Notes: generated from the letters alone by a model not told the origin. DNA of 64,000 nt from Marimonas arenosa (GCF_030848945.1 NZ_JANHAX010000004.1:154001-218000); one strand, 5' to 3'; shown: positions 1 through 11,065, counted from the first letter of the stretch. Translations and numbers: made by a program.

Positions 1-154
1 CGGCCCGCGCGGTGGAAACCGGCCAGCGGAAAAGCTCGCGCCCGTCGAGGAAGATGGTCATTTCCTGGTCAGACAGGTCGATCCGGGCCTCGACCTCGCC
101 CGCCAGCGCGGGCAGAGGCAGAAGGCAAAGGAGGAAAGCTGCCAGACGGCGCAT
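1..154 (-). CDS. L,D-transpeptidase (YkuD-type), N-terminal part only
   Basis: The gene reads leftwards and is cut by the window edge, so only about 51 residues are visible. The protein begins MRRLAAFLLCLLPLPALAG, a clear Sec signal peptide. It continues with a short beta-rich stretch (ARIDLSDQEMTIFLDGREL...WPVSTAR) that resembles the start of YkuD-type L,D-transpeptidases, where it precedes the catalytic domain. Such enzymes make 3-3 peptidoglycan cross-links or attach proteins to the wall in the periplasm. The catalytic HxxG and SxGCxR motifs would lie outside the window and cannot be checked. The ATG overlaps the stop of the TerB-like gene by one base (TGATG), which suggests translational coupling. 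Confidence 0.6.
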   Translation of the reverse strand, partial: MRRLAAFLLCLLPLPALAGEVEARIDLSDQEMTIFLDGRELFRWPVSTARA

Positions 155-579
155 CACACCGTCATGTGCCGCGCGCGGGCGCCACGCTCGATGGCGGCGG
201 CATGCAGGCGGTCGATGGACAGCTCGTAGCGGATTTCTTCGAGCAGGCGGAGCTCTTCGTCGCCGAGCGAGCCGTCGGCGGCCGCGACGTCGCAGGCCAG
301 GGCATAGGCGGTCTCATAGAGCCGGGAGGGCAGGTTGTCGCGTACCAGGCCGAACAAGGCATCGAGGCCATCCTCCTGGTCGAACAGATCGAAGACCGTC
401 CGAGACATGACCTGCATGCGGTCGATATCGTAGTTGGCGAAAACCGGAAGGTTGTTCACGGCCGACTGGATTTTCACCAGTTCCGAGGTACGGATGTTTT
501 CGTCCGAGGCCGACACGGCGATCATCACCGCAACAAGGCAGTCTTGCGGGCTGAGCGGATGGGGGATCGGGTCGGTCAT
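154..579 (-). CDS. TerB-family (tellurite-resistance-like) protein
   Basis: The protein has 141 residues, is all-helical and acidic, and has no signal peptide. The pattern (Q..LVAVMIAVSASDENIRTSELVKI, later ALACDVAAADGSLGDEELRLLEEI) matches the TerB/DjlA-N-like helical fold, with two repeats of an acidic A.aDG.l...E motif that can bind metal. I chose the ATG at 579 because AAAGGA lies just upstream; a longer reading to 642 has no such site. Its stop overlaps the start of the L,D-transpeptidase gene. The family name comes from tellurite-resistance operons, but no other ter genes are here, so a tellurite role should not be assumed. Confidence 0.65.
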   Translation of the reverse strand: MTDPIPHPLSPQDCLVAVMIAVSASDENIRTSELVKIQSAVNNLPVFANYDIDRMQVMSRTVFDLFDQEDGLDALFGLVRDNLPSRLYETAYALACDVAAADGSLGDEELRLLEEIRYELSIDRLHAAAIERGARARHMTV

Positions 580-695
580 CTGGGTATCCTTTCCGGCTTG
601 GTCTTCCCTTTTGTGAATATTGACCTCTGCCCGTCTGAACAATAGGAAACCGGGACCTGCGCGGACGGATCGCGCCGGGGAATCGGAGAATTCGC

Positions 696-2339
696 ATGTC
701 GGAACTGCGCGACGCCGCCCTGAACAGCAAAGCCTGGCCCTTCGAGGAGGCGCGCCGGGTGCTCAAACGCTATGAGAAGGCGCCGCCGGAGAAGGGCTAT
801 GTGCTTTTCGAGACCGGTTATGGGCCCTCGGGCCTGCCACATATCGGCACTTTCGGCGAGGTGCTGCGCACCACGATGGTCCGCCGCGCCTTCGAGCTGA
901 TCTCGGACATTCCGACCCGGCTGATCTGTTTCTCGGATGACCTCGACGGCATGCGCAAGGTGCCGGGAAACGTGCCCAATCAGGACATGCTGCAAGAACA
1001 TCTGCAAAAGCCGCTGACCTCGGTGCCCGATCCGTTCGGAGAATACGAGAGCTTCGGCGATCACAACAATGCCATGCTGCGCCGGTTCCTCGACACCTTC
1101 GGGTTCGATTACGAGTTCTACTCTGCGACCGAGTTCTATAACACGGGCCAGTTCGACGAGATCCTGCTACGCGCCTGCGAGCGGTATGACGATATCATGA
1201 AGGTGATGCTGAAGTCCCTGCGCGAGGAACGGCAGCAGACCTATTCGATCTTCCTGCCGATCCATCCCGAGACGGGGCGGGTGCTGTACGTGCCGATGAA
1301 GAAGGTCGATGCCGAGAAGGGCGAGATCACCTTCGACGACCAAGACGGCCGCGAATGGACGCTGCCGGTGACGGGCGGCCATGTGAAACTGCAGTGGAAG
1401 CCCGACTTCGGCGCCCGCTGGGCGGCGCTGGGCGTGGATTTCGAGATGTATGGCAAGGACCATTCAACCAACACGCCGATCTACGATTCGATCTGTGAAA
1501 TCCTGGGCCAGCCGGCGCCGGAACATTTCACCTATGAGCTGTTCCTCGACGAAAACGGCCAGAAGATTTCCAAGTCGTCAGGCAACGGCATCTCGATCGA
1601 CGAGTGGCTGACCTATGCCTCGACCGAGTCGCTGAGCTATTTCATGTACCAGAAGCCCAAGACGGCGAAGCGGCTCTATTTCGACGTGATCCCGCGGGCG
1701 ATGGATGAGTATCACCAGCAGCTGCGGGCCTATCCCGGGCAGAGCTGGGAGCAGAAGGCAAACAACCCCGTCTATCACATCCATTCGGGCGATGTGCCCG
1801 CGTCGGACATGGTGGTGCCATTCTCGATGCTGTTGAATCTGGCCAGCGCATCGAGCGCCGAGGACAAGGCGGTGCTGTGGGGGTTCATCGCGAAATATGC
1901 CCCCGAGGCCAGCCCGGAGAGCCACCCCGGGCTCGACGCGGCGGCGGGGTATGCGGTGCGCTATTTCAACGATTTCGTCAAACCTACGAAAGTCTATCGC
2001 CTGCCCACCGAGCAGGAGCGTGCGGCGCTCGAGGACCTCGTCGCCTGTTTCGGTGACGCCGAGCGGGCGCTGGCCGCGATTGCGCAGAAGAACGCGGCGA
2101 TGGGCAGTGACGACCCGCTGCCCGAGGCCGATTTCGCCGACGAGGAGTTCCTGCAATCGGTAGTCTTCGCGGTGGGTAAGAACCACGGGTTCGAACCGCT
2201 GCGCGACTGGTTCAAGGCAATCTACGAGGTCTGCTTGGGCGCGAGCCAGGGCCCGCGGTTCGGCGGATTCGCGGCGCTTTACGGGATCGAGGACACCCGG
2301 GCGCTGATCAGCAAGGCGCTGGCGGGCGATTTCGTTTGA
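696..2339 (+). CDS. lysK: class I lysyl-tRNA synthetase
   Basis: This 547-residue enzyme charges tRNA-Lys with lysine in the cytoplasm. It carries the class I signatures: HIGT at residues 49-52 ([13 protein letters not shown]) and KISKSSGNG near residue 290, with a Rossmann-type core between them and a helical anticodon-binding C-terminal half. Length and motifs fit the archaeal/alphaproteobacterial class I LysRS rather than the class II LysS of most bacteria. The start follows a GGGGAATCGGAG stretch with reasonable spacing. It is not operon-linked to the leftward genes, and the next gene starts 31 bases after its stop. Confidence 0.95.
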   Translation: MSELRDAALNSKAWPFEEARRVLKRYEKAPPEKGYVLFETGYGPSGLPHIGTFGEVLRTTMVRRAFELISDIPTRLICFSDDLDGMRKVPGNVPNQDMLQEHLQKPLTSVPDPFGEYESFGDHNNAMLRRFLDTFGFDYEFYSATEFYNTGQFDEILLRACERYDDIMKVMLKSLREERQQTYSIFLPIHPETGRVLYVPMKKVDAEKGEITFDDQDGREWTLPVTGGHVKLQWKPDFGARWAALGVDFEMYGKDHSTNTPIYDSICEILGQPAPEHFTYELFLDENGQKISKSSGNGISIDEWLTYASTESLSYFMYQKPKTAKRLYFDVIPRAMDEYHQQLRAYPGQSWEQKANNPVYHIHSGDVPASDMVVPFSMLLNLASASSAEDKAVLWGFIAKYAPEASPESHPGLDAAAGYAVRYFNDFVKPTKVYRLPTEQERAALEDLVACFGDAERALAAIAQKNAAMGSDDPLPEADFADEEFLQSVVFAVGKNHGFEPLRDWFKAIYEVCLGASQGPRFGGFAALYGIEDTRALISKALAGDFV

Positions 2340-2344
2340 CGAAC

Positions 2345-2362
2345 GGTGGGGTGGCCCCCACC
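2345..2362. other. small GC hairpin after lysK
   Basis: GGTGGGG (2345-2351) and CCCCACC (2356-2362) form a perfect 7-bp stem around a four-base loop, six bases after the lysK stop and just before the DUF4336 start. No T-run follows, so this is not a classical terminator. It could trim or stabilise the message or partly hide the next ribosome site. Confidence 0.35.
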
Positions 2363-2370
2363 ATTCCGCC

Positions 2371-3099
2371 ATGGCAACCGGGTATGAACCGCTCAACACG
2401 CTGAAGCCGGTAGCAAAGGATATCTGGATTGTCGACGGTCCGTTGATCCGGTTCTGGGGCATGCCGTTTTCGACCCGGGCGACGGTGGTGCGGTTGGCCG
2501 ACGGGGACATCTGGGTGCATTCGCCGACGGTTTTGACCGACGGGTTGCGAGCGGAGGTGTCCAGGCTCGGCCCGGTGGCGCATCTGATTGCGCCGAACTG
2601 GATCCACTACGCCTATGTGAGCGACTGGCAGGCGGCGTTTCCCGAGGCAAAGGCCTGGGCCGCCCCCGGTGTGGAGAAGCGGGCGGCGAAGAAGGGAATG
2701 ACGCTCAGGTTCGACGCCGATCTGGGCGATGCGGCCGAAGACCCCTGGGCCGGCGAGATCGACCAGATGATCGTGCGGGGCAGCCGCATCCACCACGAGG
2801 CCGTGTTCTTTCATCGCGCCTCGAAATCGCTGATCCTGACCGACCTGATCGAGAATTTCGAGGCGGAGAAGCTGCCGTGGTGGATGCGGATCTTTCTGCG
2901 GCTGGCCGGAACCATGGACCCGGATGGACAGATGCCACGCGACATGAGGCAGACGTTTTTCCGCCGCGAGGATCAGCTTCGGGCGGCCGTCGAGCAGATG
3001 ATCGCCTGGGGACCGGAGAAAGTGATCCTGGCGCATGGGCGGTGGTATGAGCGCGACGGGGTGGCGGAACTCAAGCGGGCGTTCCGGTTCCTGTGGTGA
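2371..3099 (+). CDS. DUF4336 domain protein (metallo-hydrolase-like)
   Basis: The protein has 242 residues, is soluble and has no signal peptide. The opening (YEPLNTLKPVAKDIWIVDGPLIRFWGMPFSTRATVVRL.DGDIWVHSPT) and the LIAPNWIHYAYVSDWQAAFPEAKAWAAPG segment are typical of DUF4336. This family is distantly related to metallo-beta-lactamase hydrolases but has lost the HxHxDH metal motif. Its biochemical function is unknown. It lies 31 bases after lysK on the same strand and may be read through from it. The start is the first ATG after the hairpin; its ribosome site (GGTGG) is weak. Confidence 0.75.
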   Translation: MATGYEPLNTLKPVAKDIWIVDGPLIRFWGMPFSTRATVVRLADGDIWVHSPTVLTDGLRAEVSRLGPVAHLIAPNWIHYAYVSDWQAAFPEAKAWAAPGVEKRAAKKGMTLRFDADLGDAAEDPWAGEIDQMIVRGSRIHHEAVFFHRASKSLILTDLIENFEAEKLPWWMRIFLRLAGTMDPDGQMPRDMRQTFFRREDQLRAAVEQMIAWGPEKVILAHGRWYERDGVAELKRAFRFLW

Positions 3100-3117
3100 C
3101 GCCGAAAAGGCCCGAGG

Positions 3118-3621
3118 TCAGGCCCCCGACGGGTGGGTCGATTTCATCTCGCCGAGCGCGACCTCGATCTCGGAGATCAGGCGGCGACGTTCCTTTTCAC
3201 TGAGAAAGCTGCCGATCTCGACCTCGCGGCCATTGCCGGAAAGCGTAATGTAATATGGCACCGGGCCGCCGGTGGGGTAGATCTTGGCGCGGACCCAGTA
3301 GGTGTTGCACCGCCATTCCAGCACGTCACCCTTGCGTGGCTGGTGGATCAGGGTGGTGTCCTGCGGCGTTGTGGTGAGCACCTCCAGAACCTCGGCGGTA
3401 CGGTAGGTGTGTTCCAGCGCCCACCAGAGCCCGGCGACAACGGCTAGCAGGAATGGTAGCAGGCCCCAGAGGAAAACGGTGCCCAGGAGCCCGTAGAGCG
3501 GCACAGTAGCCAACAGGAAGGCCATCAGGATGATCGCCGCAAAGCCGCGACGCGGCAGCGAGCGGTGTGGCCAGAGCGTGGCTTCGCATTTCTGTGACGT
3601 GTTGGACCAGCGGTGGGGCAT
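3118..3621 (-). CDS. DUF2244 integral membrane protein
   Basis: The protein has 167 residues. The N-terminal cytoplasmic stretch MPHRWSNT...LWPHRSLPRRGFAAII leads into two closely spaced hydrophobic segments at about residues 30-70 (AIILMAFLLATVPLYGLLGTVFLWGLLPFLLAVVAGLWWAL). A beta-rich C-terminal domain follows (VLEWRCNTYWVRAKIYP...YYITLSGNGREVEIGSFLSEKERRRLISEI). This layout is characteristic of DUF2244, often found next to cytochrome c oxidase genes in Rhodobacterales. Here it lies downstream of ctaD on the same strand, separated by a terminator. A role in oxidase biogenesis is plausible from context only. Confidence 0.8.
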   Translation of the reverse strand: MPHRWSNTSQKCEATLWPHRSLPRRGFAAIILMAFLLATVPLYGLLGTVFLWGLLPFLLAVVAGLWWALEHTYRTAEVLEVLTTTPQDTTLIHQPRKGDVLEWRCNTYWVRAKIYPTGGPVPYYITLSGNGREVEIGSFLSEKERRRLISEIEVALGEMKSTHPSGA

Positions 3622-3709
3622 GGGCTCTCAGGTCGGTTGCTCGTCTATCCTGACGGACGGTCTCGCTAGTGGCCCCGCGGGGGGTGACGAGCGAAACGTG
3701 TCGGAATTG

Positions 3710-3737
3710 AAAAGGGCCCCGGTTTTACCCGGAGCCC
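3710..3737 (-). terminator. Rho-independent terminator after ctaD
   Basis: On the minus strand a 9-bp stem with one mismatch (arms at 3737-3729 and 3722-3714, six-base loop) is followed by TTTT. It lies 30 bases beyond the ctaD stop and would end the ctaD transcript before the DUF2244 gene. Confidence 0.75.
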
Positions 3738-3767
3738 TGTTCGCGCGTTTTGTTCAGAGCCCGGCGC

Positions 3768-5438
3768 TTAGTGCGCGTGACCCTTGTCCCAGTCTTCCCG
3801 CTTGGGAAGGATCTCGAACGTATGCTCGGGCGGCGGCGACGGCAGCGTCCATTCGAGCGTGTCGGCATATTCGTTCCAGTAATTGTTCTCGGTGATCTTG
3901 GCGCCGGCACGCAGCGTGTACCAGACGATGCCGAAGAACAGGATGAAGGATGCAAAGCTCAGCAGGGCACCCCAGCTGGAGATGTAGTTCCAGTAGGCGA
4001 AGGCTTCCGGGTAGTCGATGTAGCGGCGCGGCATGCCCTGACGCCCGAGGAAGTGCTGCGGGAAGAAGGTCAGGTTGACGCCGATGAAGAACATCCAGAA
4101 GTGCACCTTGGCCCAGAACTCGGGGTATTGACGGCCCGACATCTTACCGATGTAGAAGTAGACGCCGGCAAAGATCGTGAAGGCGGCCCCCATCGACATG
4201 GTGTAGTGGAAGTGCGCCACGACATAGTAGGTATCGTGATAGGCGCGGTCGACGCCGGCCTGGCTGAGCACGATACCGGTCACACCGCCGATGGTGAACA
4301 GGATCAGGAAGCCGAAGGCGAACAGCATCGGCGCCTTGAACTCGACAGAGCCACCCCACATCGTCGCGATCCACGAGAAGATCTTAACGCCGGTTGGCAC
4401 CGCGATCACCATCGTGGCCAGCATGAAGTAGGACTGCTGCGACAGCGACATGCCGACAGTGTACATGTGGTGCGCCCAGACCACGAAGCCGATCGCACCG
4501 ATCGCGATGATCGCCCAGACCATCGGCAGGTAGCCGAACACGGGCTTGCGCGAGAAGGTGGCGAACACGTGGCTGATCAAGCCGAAGCCGGGCAGGATCA
4601 CGATGTACACTTCCGGGTGGCCGAAGAACCACAGGATGTGCTGGTAGAGGATCGGATCACCGCCGCCGGCCGGGTCGAAGAAGGTCGTCCCGAAATTGCG
4701 GTCGGTCAGCAGCATGGTGATGGCGCCGGCCAGAACCGGCAGCGACAGCAGGATCAGCCACGCGGTGACAAAGATCGACCACGAGAACAGCGGCACCTTG
4801 AAGAGGGTCATGCCGGGGGCGCGCATGTTCAGGAAGGTGGTGATCATGTTGATCGCGCCGAGGATCGAACTGGCGCCCGAGACGTGCACCGCGAAGATCG
4901 CGAGGTCCATCGACATGCCGCCTTCGAGCGTTGAGAGCGGTGGATAAAGCACCCAGCCCACACCCGAGCCAAGCTGATCGTTACCGCCCGGGCTGAACAG
5001 CGAGGCCACGCCCAGCGACACGCCAGCGACATACATCCAGAAGCTGAGGTTGTTCATCCGCGGGAAGGCCATGTCGGGCGCGCCGATCTGCAGCGGCATG
5101 AAATAGTTGCCAAAACCGCCGAAGAGGGCAGGAATGACCACGAAGAACATCATCAGGACGCCGTGATAAGTGATCAGCACGTTCCACAGATGCCCGTTAG
5201 GCGTGCAGGTTTCAGGCGTCGTGAACAGGTAGAACCCTTCGAGGCACATATACTGCACCCCGGGGTGCATCAGTTCGAGCCGCATGAACACCGTGAAAAG
5301 AACGGCGATAAAGCCTACGAGGGCCGAGACAAAGAGATAGAGAATCCCGATGTCCTTGTGGTTGGTCGACATGAACCAGCGGGTAAAAAAGCCGCGGTTG
5401 TCTTCGTGGTCGTGCCCGTGGATGGCTGCGTCTGCCAT
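3768..5438 (-). CDS. ctaD: cytochrome c oxidase subunit I (aa3-type)
   Basis: This 556-residue protein is the catalytic subunit of the aa3 terminal oxidase, which reduces O2 to water and pumps protons in the inner membrane. About twelve membrane helices are visible. Diagnostic motifs are present: FFGHPEVYI (CuB histidine and cross-linked tyrosine), AHHMYTVG (the other CuB histidines) and [12 protein letters not shown] (heme ligands). I chose the ATG at 5438 because AGGAGG lies at ideal spacing before it and the protein then starts [12 protein letters not shown], as in Paracoccus CtaD; the frame stays open a further 70 codons upstream but that stretch is not protein-like. A terminator follows the gene, and a perfect FNR-type box lies about 110 bases upstream of the start. 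Confidence 0.97.
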   Translation of the reverse strand: MADAAIHGHDHEDNRGFFTRWFMSTNHKDIGILYLFVSALVGFIAVLFTVFMRLELMHPGVQYMCLEGFYLFTTPETCTPNGHLWNVLITYHGVLMMFFVVIPALFGGFGNYFMPLQIGAPDMAFPRMNNLSFWMYVAGVSLGVASLFSPGGNDQLGSGVGWVLYPPLSTLEGGMSMDLAIFAVHVSGASSILGAINMITTFLNMRAPGMTLFKVPLFSWSIFVTAWLILLSLPVLAGAITMLLTDRNFGTTFFDPAGGGDPILYQHILWFFGHPEVYIVILPGFGLISHVFATFSRKPVFGYLPMVWAIIAIGAIGFVVWAHHMYTVGMSLSQQSYFMLATMVIAVPTGVKIFSWIATMWGGSVEFKAPMLFAFGFLILFTIGGVTGIVLSQAGVDRAYHDTYYVVAHFHYTMSMGAAFTIFAGVYFYIGKMSGRQYPEFWAKVHFWMFFIGVNLTFFPQHFLGRQGMPRRYIDYPEAFAYWNYISSWGALLSFASFILFFGIVWYTLRAGAKITENNYWNEYADTLEWTLPSPPPEHTFEILPKREDWDKGHAH

Positions 5439-5546
5439 GCTGCGGTGCCTCCTGTTGAATGTTCCTTGAGATGCCGGACCGTGGAATCCGCGCACCTGTT
5501 CCCTTTCGGTTTTAAAAGGCGGGGCGTGGAGGAGCAACGCCAGAAT

Positions 5547-5560
5547 TTGATCTGGATCAA
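5547..5560. promoter_or_regulatory. FNR/FnrL-type binding box upstream of ctaD
   Basis: TTGATCTGGATCAA matches the FNR/FnrL consensus TTGAT-N4-ATCAA at all ten defined positions. It lies in the ctaD leader, about 110 bases before the start codon. In related bacteria FnrL controls terminal oxidase genes by oxygen, so repression of the aa3 oxidase at low oxygen is the natural reading. Position relative to the transcription start is unknown. Confidence 0.7.
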
Positions 5561-5670
5561 CATTTTTTGTCGCACCGGGCCGGGGATCACCACCAGGGAC
5601 CGGGTTGTGCCCGGTTATCCGGACGTTAAACAAGTATCTGATATGCAAGTATAAATGGCTTAGTCAAAAG

Positions 5671-5697
5671 AAAAACGGGGGCAGAGCCCCCGTTTTC
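5671..5697 (-). terminator. Rho-independent terminator after cycA
   Basis: ACGGGGGC (5675-5682) pairs with GCCCCCGT (5686-5693) around a three-base loop. Leftwards it is followed by a run of T residues (TTTTTC), and the rightward side also has TTTT. It lies 38 bases past the cycA stop and insulates cycA from the ctaD promoter region. Confidence 0.85.
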
Positions 5698-5730
5698 CCC
5701 TGTCTTTGCGGCAGCGCCGGTCCGGACGGC

Positions 5731-6174
5731 TCAGCCGTCGGAATCGGCCGTACCTTCCTCGCCGCCTTCGGTCGAGTGGGTGGCGAGATAGGCGGACACG
5801 TCTTCGCCGCCTTTCTTGAGCTTGAAGGTCATTTTCGATTTGGTCGTGTAGCCTTGTTCGCCAAGCCAGGCTTTCGGGTCAGCGACATAGGCCGCCACGG
5901 CTTCTTCGGTCCAGACGAAGCCAGCTTCGGCGGCTTCCTGCAGGCCATTGCCGTATTTGAAGTCTTCGACAGAGCCTGCGACGCGGCCGACCACGCCATA
6001 GAGGTTGGGTCCGGTTTTGCCGCCTTTCATGATCTCGTCACCATCGGGGGAAACGATCATGTGGCAGGACTTGCACTTCTTGAAGGCCTTTTCGCCTTCG
6101 GCCGCGTCGCCTTCGGCGAATGCGGGTGCGGCGAGGGCCATCAGGGCGGCTGCGGTGGTCAGAATGGTTTTCAT
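5731..6174 (-). CDS. cycA: cytochrome c550/c2-type electron carrier
   Basis: The 147-residue precursor has a signal peptide (MKTILTTAAALMALAAPAFA) followed by a class I c-type cytochrome. The heme site is CKSCH near residue 37, GKTGPNLYGVVGR follows, and the sixth-ligand methionine is in KSKMTF. The order and wording closely match Paracoccus cytochrome c550, which carries electrons from the bc1 complex to aa3 oxidase in the periplasm. Its position beside ctaD mirrors Paracoccus. The start at 6174 has GAGGT upstream; a longer reading to 6354 is not supported. The acidic tail (STEGGEEGTADSDG) is also Paracoccus-like. Confidence 0.92.
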   Translation of the reverse strand: MKTILTTAAALMALAAPAFAEGDAAEGEKAFKKCKSCHMIVSPDGDEIMKGGKTGPNLYGVVGRVAGSVEDFKYGNGLQEAAEAGFVWTEEAVAAYVADPKAWLGEQGYTTKSKMTFKLKKGGEDVSAYLATHSTEGGEEGTADSDG

Positions 6175-6304
6175 AGTTACCTCATTAGCTTGCGCACAGG
6201 GTGAGTCCGCATATTGATATATCCGCGCGCGACCCGGATACAAGCGATACCTTCGGATGATTTGTCGCGGAAATATGTTTCGCAAGGGGCTGGCGGGAAA
6301 ACGC

Positions 6305-6955
6305 TCAGCCGGAAAAGACTTGCGGGAAGGTCCGCCGAAGGGCGACATCGACATCCCGCATGGTCACCGGCAGGCCGAGGTCGACAAGGCTGGTGACGCC
6401 ATGTTCGGTGATGCCGCAGGGCACGATGCCCGAGAAGTGTTCGAGGTCCGGCTCGACATTGATCGACAGACCATGAAACGACACCCATTTGCGCAACCTT
6501 ATGCCGATGGCTGCGATCTTGTCCTCGGCCGGGGAGCCGTCGGGCAGCCGCGGTTTTTCCGGCCGGGTGACCCAGACGCCGATCCGGCCGTCGCGAATCT
6601 CGCCCCTGACGTTGAACGCGTCGAGTGTGGCGATGACCCACTGCTCGAGCTGCTGCACGAAGCGGCGGACATCATGGCCGCGTCGGCCGACGTTCAGCAT
6701 GACATAGACGACCCGCTGTCCGGGGCCATGATAGGTATATTGCCCGCCGCGCCGGGCGTCGTAGACGGGGAACCGGTCGGGGTCGGTCAGGTCTTCGCGC
6801 CTGGCCGAGGTGCCGGCGGTGTAGAGGGGCGGATGTTCGAGCAGCCAGATGCATTCGGGTGCCGTGCCGGCGGCGATGGCGTCGGCGCGGTCTTCCATGA
6901 AACGCAATGCCGCGTCATAGTCGACGAGTGCCTCAGAGATTTTCCATTCAATCAT
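6305..6955 (-). CDS. lipB: octanoyl-ACP:protein N-octanoyltransferase
   Basis: The protein has about 217 residues. LipB transfers the octanoyl group from octanoyl-ACP to lipoyl domains of 2-oxoacid dehydrogenases, the first step of lipoate assembly. Seen here: [34 protein letters not shown], the lysine-containing [24 protein letters not shown], and the catalytic cysteine in GIVPCGI. I took the ATG giving [13 protein letters not shown]; an in-frame ATG ten codons upstream (6985) is possible, and neither has a strong ribosome site. It is divergent from the MacA-like gene. Confidence 0.95.
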   Translation of the reverse strand: MIEWKISEALVDYDAALRFMEDRADAIAAGTAPECIWLLEHPPLYTAGTSARREDLTDPDRFPVYDARRGGQYTYHGPGQRVVYVMLNVGRRGHDVRRFVQQLEQWVIATLDAFNVRGEIRDGRIGVWVTRPEKPRLPDGSPAEDKIAAIGIRLRKWVSFHGLSINVEPDLEHFSGIVPCGITEHGVTSLVDLGLPVTMRDVDVALRRTFPQVFSG

Positions 6956-7028
6956 GTCATGCGCGCCTCGGGCAGGTTCGGCCATGATGTAAGCTGTGGC
7001 GACGGAAATGTCAGCCCGACGCATTATA

Positions 7029-7042
7029 TTGAGGGAGATCAA
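7029..7042. promoter_or_regulatory. possible FNR/CRP-family box in the lipB/efflux intergenic region
   Basis: TTGAGGGAGATCAA matches TTGAT-N4-ATCAA at nine of ten positions. It lies between divergent lipB and the MacA-like gene. A single near-match is weak evidence. Confidence 0.3.
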
Positions 7043-7096
7043 GGCGGCCCGCTTGAGAGGGGGGCAAGCACGGTGCAGTTTGATCCGGAGTGTGTG

Positions 7097-8338
7097 ATGG
7101 CAAACAAGCAGGGTGAAATCGAACGCAGGCTGGGGTTGAACCGGACGCGCCGGCGACGGATCTGGATATGGCTGGCGGCGCTGGCCGCGCTGGCCGCCGG
7201 CGCGGTGTGGTACTTCATGGCGGGCGATGCCGACCGCAGCGGCCCACGCTATGCCACGGCGGCGGTGTCGCGGGGCGATATCACGGTGATGGTGACCGCC
7301 ACGGGGACCGTGGAACCGACCAATCTCGTGACAATTTCCAGCGAGTTGAGTGGGACGATCGAACGGGTCAGCGCCGATTTCAACGACATCGTCACGGCTG
7401 GGCAGGAATTGGCGCGACTCGACACCACCAAGCTCGAGGCGCTGGTGGCGGTGCAGCGGGCGCAGCTGCGTGCGGCCGAAGCGCGGGTGGTCAGCGCTGA
7501 AGCGACGCTGGCCGAGACTCTGAGAAGCTATGAGAACATCCGCAAACTGGACGAGCGCGGCGTGGCGACACACACCGAGTTGGTCAATGCCAAGGCGGCC
7601 TTCGACCGGGCACGGGCGAGCCTGCAGGTTGCCAATGCCGACCGCCAACTCGCGGAATCGAACCTGGCGCTGCAACAGGCCGATCTGGACAAGGCCTGCA
7701 TCTGCAGCCCGATAAACGGCGTGGTGCTGGACCGGCAGGTTGATCCGGGGCAGATCGTGGCGTCATCGCTGAATGCGCCGACCCTGTTCACCGTGGCCGA
7801 AGACCTGACCAAGATGGAGTTGCAGGTCTATGTCGATGAGGCCGACATCGGGCAACTGAAACAAGGCAACCGGGGCACGTTCACGGTGGATGCCTATGAC
7901 GACCGGGTGTTTCCGGCCGAGATCGAAAGCATCCGCTATGCCTCGGAAACGGTGGATGGGGTGGTAAGCTATCTCGCCACGCTGTCGCTTGAGAATACAG
8001 ATCTCGCGCTGCGACCGGGTATGACGGCCACGGCAGATATCGTGGTGGCCGAGTTGACGGATGTTCTGCGGGTGCCGAACCGGGCGCTGCGTTTCGCGCC
8101 GCCGCAGACGGCGGAAGGCAGCGAGGAGGACGACAATCGCAGTGGCCTGCTGGGAATGATCATGCCGCATCGGCCGCAAGAGGTGCCGAAGCGGTCGCTC
8201 GATACGGTCTGGGTGCTGCGCGACGGGGTGGCCACCGAGATCGAGGTGCAGACCGGCGCGACCGACGGCGATTTCACCGAGATCATTGGCAGTGACCTGT
8301 CCGAGGGCGATGCGGTGATCACGGATCAGGACGACTGA
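7097..8338 (+). CDS. periplasmic adaptor subunit of MacAB-type efflux (HlyD family)
   Basis: The protein has 413 residues. A cytoplasmic basic N terminus ([10 protein letters not shown]) precedes one membrane anchor at about residues 22-42. A lipoyl-like half-motif, a coiled-coil hairpin (about 95-170, rich in Q/A/E/L) and the second lipoyl half ([20 protein letters not shown]) follow, then the beta-barrel domains. This order is that of MacA/RND-type adaptors, which link an inner-membrane transporter to an outer-membrane TolC channel. The ATG at 7097 has GGAG upstream; the frame is open further but upstream sequence overlaps lipB. The ATPase gene follows after one base, so the three genes form an operon. 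The outer-membrane partner is not in the window. Confidence 0.9.
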   Translation: MANKQGEIERRLGLNRTRRRRIWIWLAALAALAAGAVWYFMAGDADRSGPRYATAAVSRGDITVMVTATGTVEPTNLVTISSELSGTIERVSADFNDIVTAGQELARLDTTKLEALVAVQRAQLRAAEARVVSAEATLAETLRSYENIRKLDERGVATHTELVNAKAAFDRARASLQVANADRQLAESNLALQQADLDKACICSPINGVVLDRQVDPGQIVASSLNAPTLFTVAEDLTKMELQVYVDEADIGQLKQGNRGTFTVDAYDDRVFPAEIESIRYASETVDGVVSYLATLSLENTDLALRPGMTATADIVVAELTDVLRVPNRALRFAPPQTAEGSEEDDNRSGLLGMIMPHRPQEVPKRSLDTVWVLRDGVATEIEVQTGATDGDFTEIIGSDLSEGDAVITDQDD

Positions 8339-8339
8339 G

Positions 8340-9085
8340 ATGGCCGACACCGGGATGCCGCCGCTGATCCGGCTTGAAGACATCACCCGCATTTATGGCA
8401 CCGGCGAAGCCGAGGTGCGGGCGCTGGACGGGGTGAGCTTTGACATCGCTGCCGGCGAGTTCCTGGCGATCATGGGGCCGTCGGGCAGCGGCAAGTCGAC
8501 GGCGATGAACGTCGTGGGCTGTCTCGACCGCCCGACCAGCGGACACTATTTTTTCAACGGGGTCGACGTGGCCGGGCTGACCCGCGACCAACGGGCGCTG
8601 TTGCGGCGGCACTATCTAGGTTTCGTGTTCCAGGGGTTCAACCTGCTGCCGCGGACGACGGCGCTGGAAAACGTCGAACTGCCGCTGATCTACAAGGGGA
8701 TGGACCGGACCGAGCGGCTGCATCGAGCCCGCGAGGCGCTGCGGCTCGTCGGGCTGGAGGGGCGTGAGCATCATGACCCAAGCGAATTGTCGGGCGGGCA
8801 GCAGCAGCGGGTGGCGATCGCGCGGGCGCTGTCGGGCGCGCCCGAGGTGGTGCTGGCTGATGAACCTACAGGCAACCTGGACACCAAGACATCGCTGGAG
8901 ATCATGGCTCTTTTGGTCCGGCTGCGGCAGGAGCGGAACCTGACCATTGTGATGGTGACACATGAGGAGGACATGGCGCGCCATGCCGACCGGCTGATCT
9001 GGATGGTGGATGGCAAGGTGGCGCATGACGGGCCGATGCCGGACGGACCGCTGCACGGAGCCGCGATGGTTCCGGGGGTCACGTC

Positions 9086-9089
<4 letters not shown>
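8340..9089 (+). CDS. ABC transporter ATP-binding protein (MacB/LolD-type)
   Basis: The 249-residue nucleotide-binding subunit energises the MacB-like permease. Walker A is GPSGSGKST (about residue 43), the signature is LSGGQQQR, Walker B is VVLADEPTGNLD and the switch histidine is VTHEED. The NLDTKTS stretch and a FQGFNLLPRTTALENVELPLIY Q-loop region are typical of the MacB/LolD class. It starts one base after the adaptor stop, and its own stop overlaps the permease GTG by four bases (GTGA). Confidence 0.93.
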
Positions 9090-10297
<1,208 letters not shown>

Positions 10298-10951
10298 TCA
10301 GCCTAGTTTGGCGAATTGCCGGAGCAGGCGGGCGTAGGTCTCGACCCCCTGCGCGCCGGTGACCAGGTGCTTGAGATCGAAGACCACCGACGGCACGCCG
10401 CGGATGCCCTTGTCGATCCAGAAGCGCTGCATGGTGCGCACCTCGGCGGCGAAGCGGCCGGTGCCGAGAGCCTGTTCAGCGTCCTCGGCATCGAGTCCCA
10501 GTTCGCCCGCGATAGCAGCCAATGTGGCGATGTCGGAGATGTCGCGGCCGTCGCTGAAATGCGCCTTGAGCAATGCGAGCTTCATGTCGGTCTGCCGGTC
10601 CCGGCCCTCGGCCCATTCGATGAGCTGGTGGGCGCGGAAGGTGTTCACCATCCGGCTGTCGTCGGAGAAGGCGAAGGTGAAGCCCAGCGTGGCGCCCAAA
10701 TCGGTCAGCCGGGCGCGGGCCTGCTCGCTCTCTTCGCGCGTGGTGCCGTATTTCTCGGCCAGGTGCTCGCGGAGGTTCTGGCCTTCGGCCGGCATCTGCG
10801 GGTTCAGTTCGAACGGGTGCCAAAGGATCTCGACCGCCACACCGGTTTCAGCAATGGCGCGGGCCAGCTGGTGATAGCCGATTGCGCACCACGGACAGAC
10901 AACATCCGAAACGATGTCGATGCGCAGGCGGGGATCGGAAGTGTCGGTCAT
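10298..10951 (-). CDS. DsbA-family oxidoreductase, FrnE-like
   Basis: The protein has 217 residues, is cytoplasmic (no signal peptide) and has a thioredoxin fold with the CPWC active site near residue 20 (DIVSDVVCPWCAIGYHQL). A helical insertion follows, then the cis-proline-type RGVPSVVFD segment. It matches the FrnE/2-hydroxychromene-carboxylate-isomerase-like branch of DsbA. I chose the ATG at 10951 because AAAGGA is six bases upstream; a TTG two codons earlier is less likely. It converges with the permease gene, the two stops abutting at 10297/10298. Confidence 0.88.
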   Translation of the reverse strand: MTDTSDPRLRIDIVSDVVCPWCAIGYHQLARAIAETGVAVEILWHPFELNPQMPAEGQNLREHLAEKYGTTREESEQARARLTDLGATLGFTFAFSDDSRMVNTFRAHQLIEWAEGRDRQTDMKLALLKAHFSDGRDISDIATLAAIAGELGLDAEDAEQALGTGRFAAEVRTMQRFWIDKGIRGVPSVVFDLKHLVTGAQGVETYARLLRQFAKLG

Positions 10952-11065
10952 CGGCAATCCTTTCGCGGGGTGATGGTGCAGGCTGCGGCACGGCAGGGCA
11001 AGGGCAGTTGTTTCAATCCTGCGTGTGCGGCGCTAGGTTGCGATGGCAGAGCGGGAGGACAGGCG

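Noticed and set aside
154..579. Functional tellurite-resistance locus
   Set aside because: Only a TerB-like fold is present; no terC, terD, terZ or related genes lie in the window.
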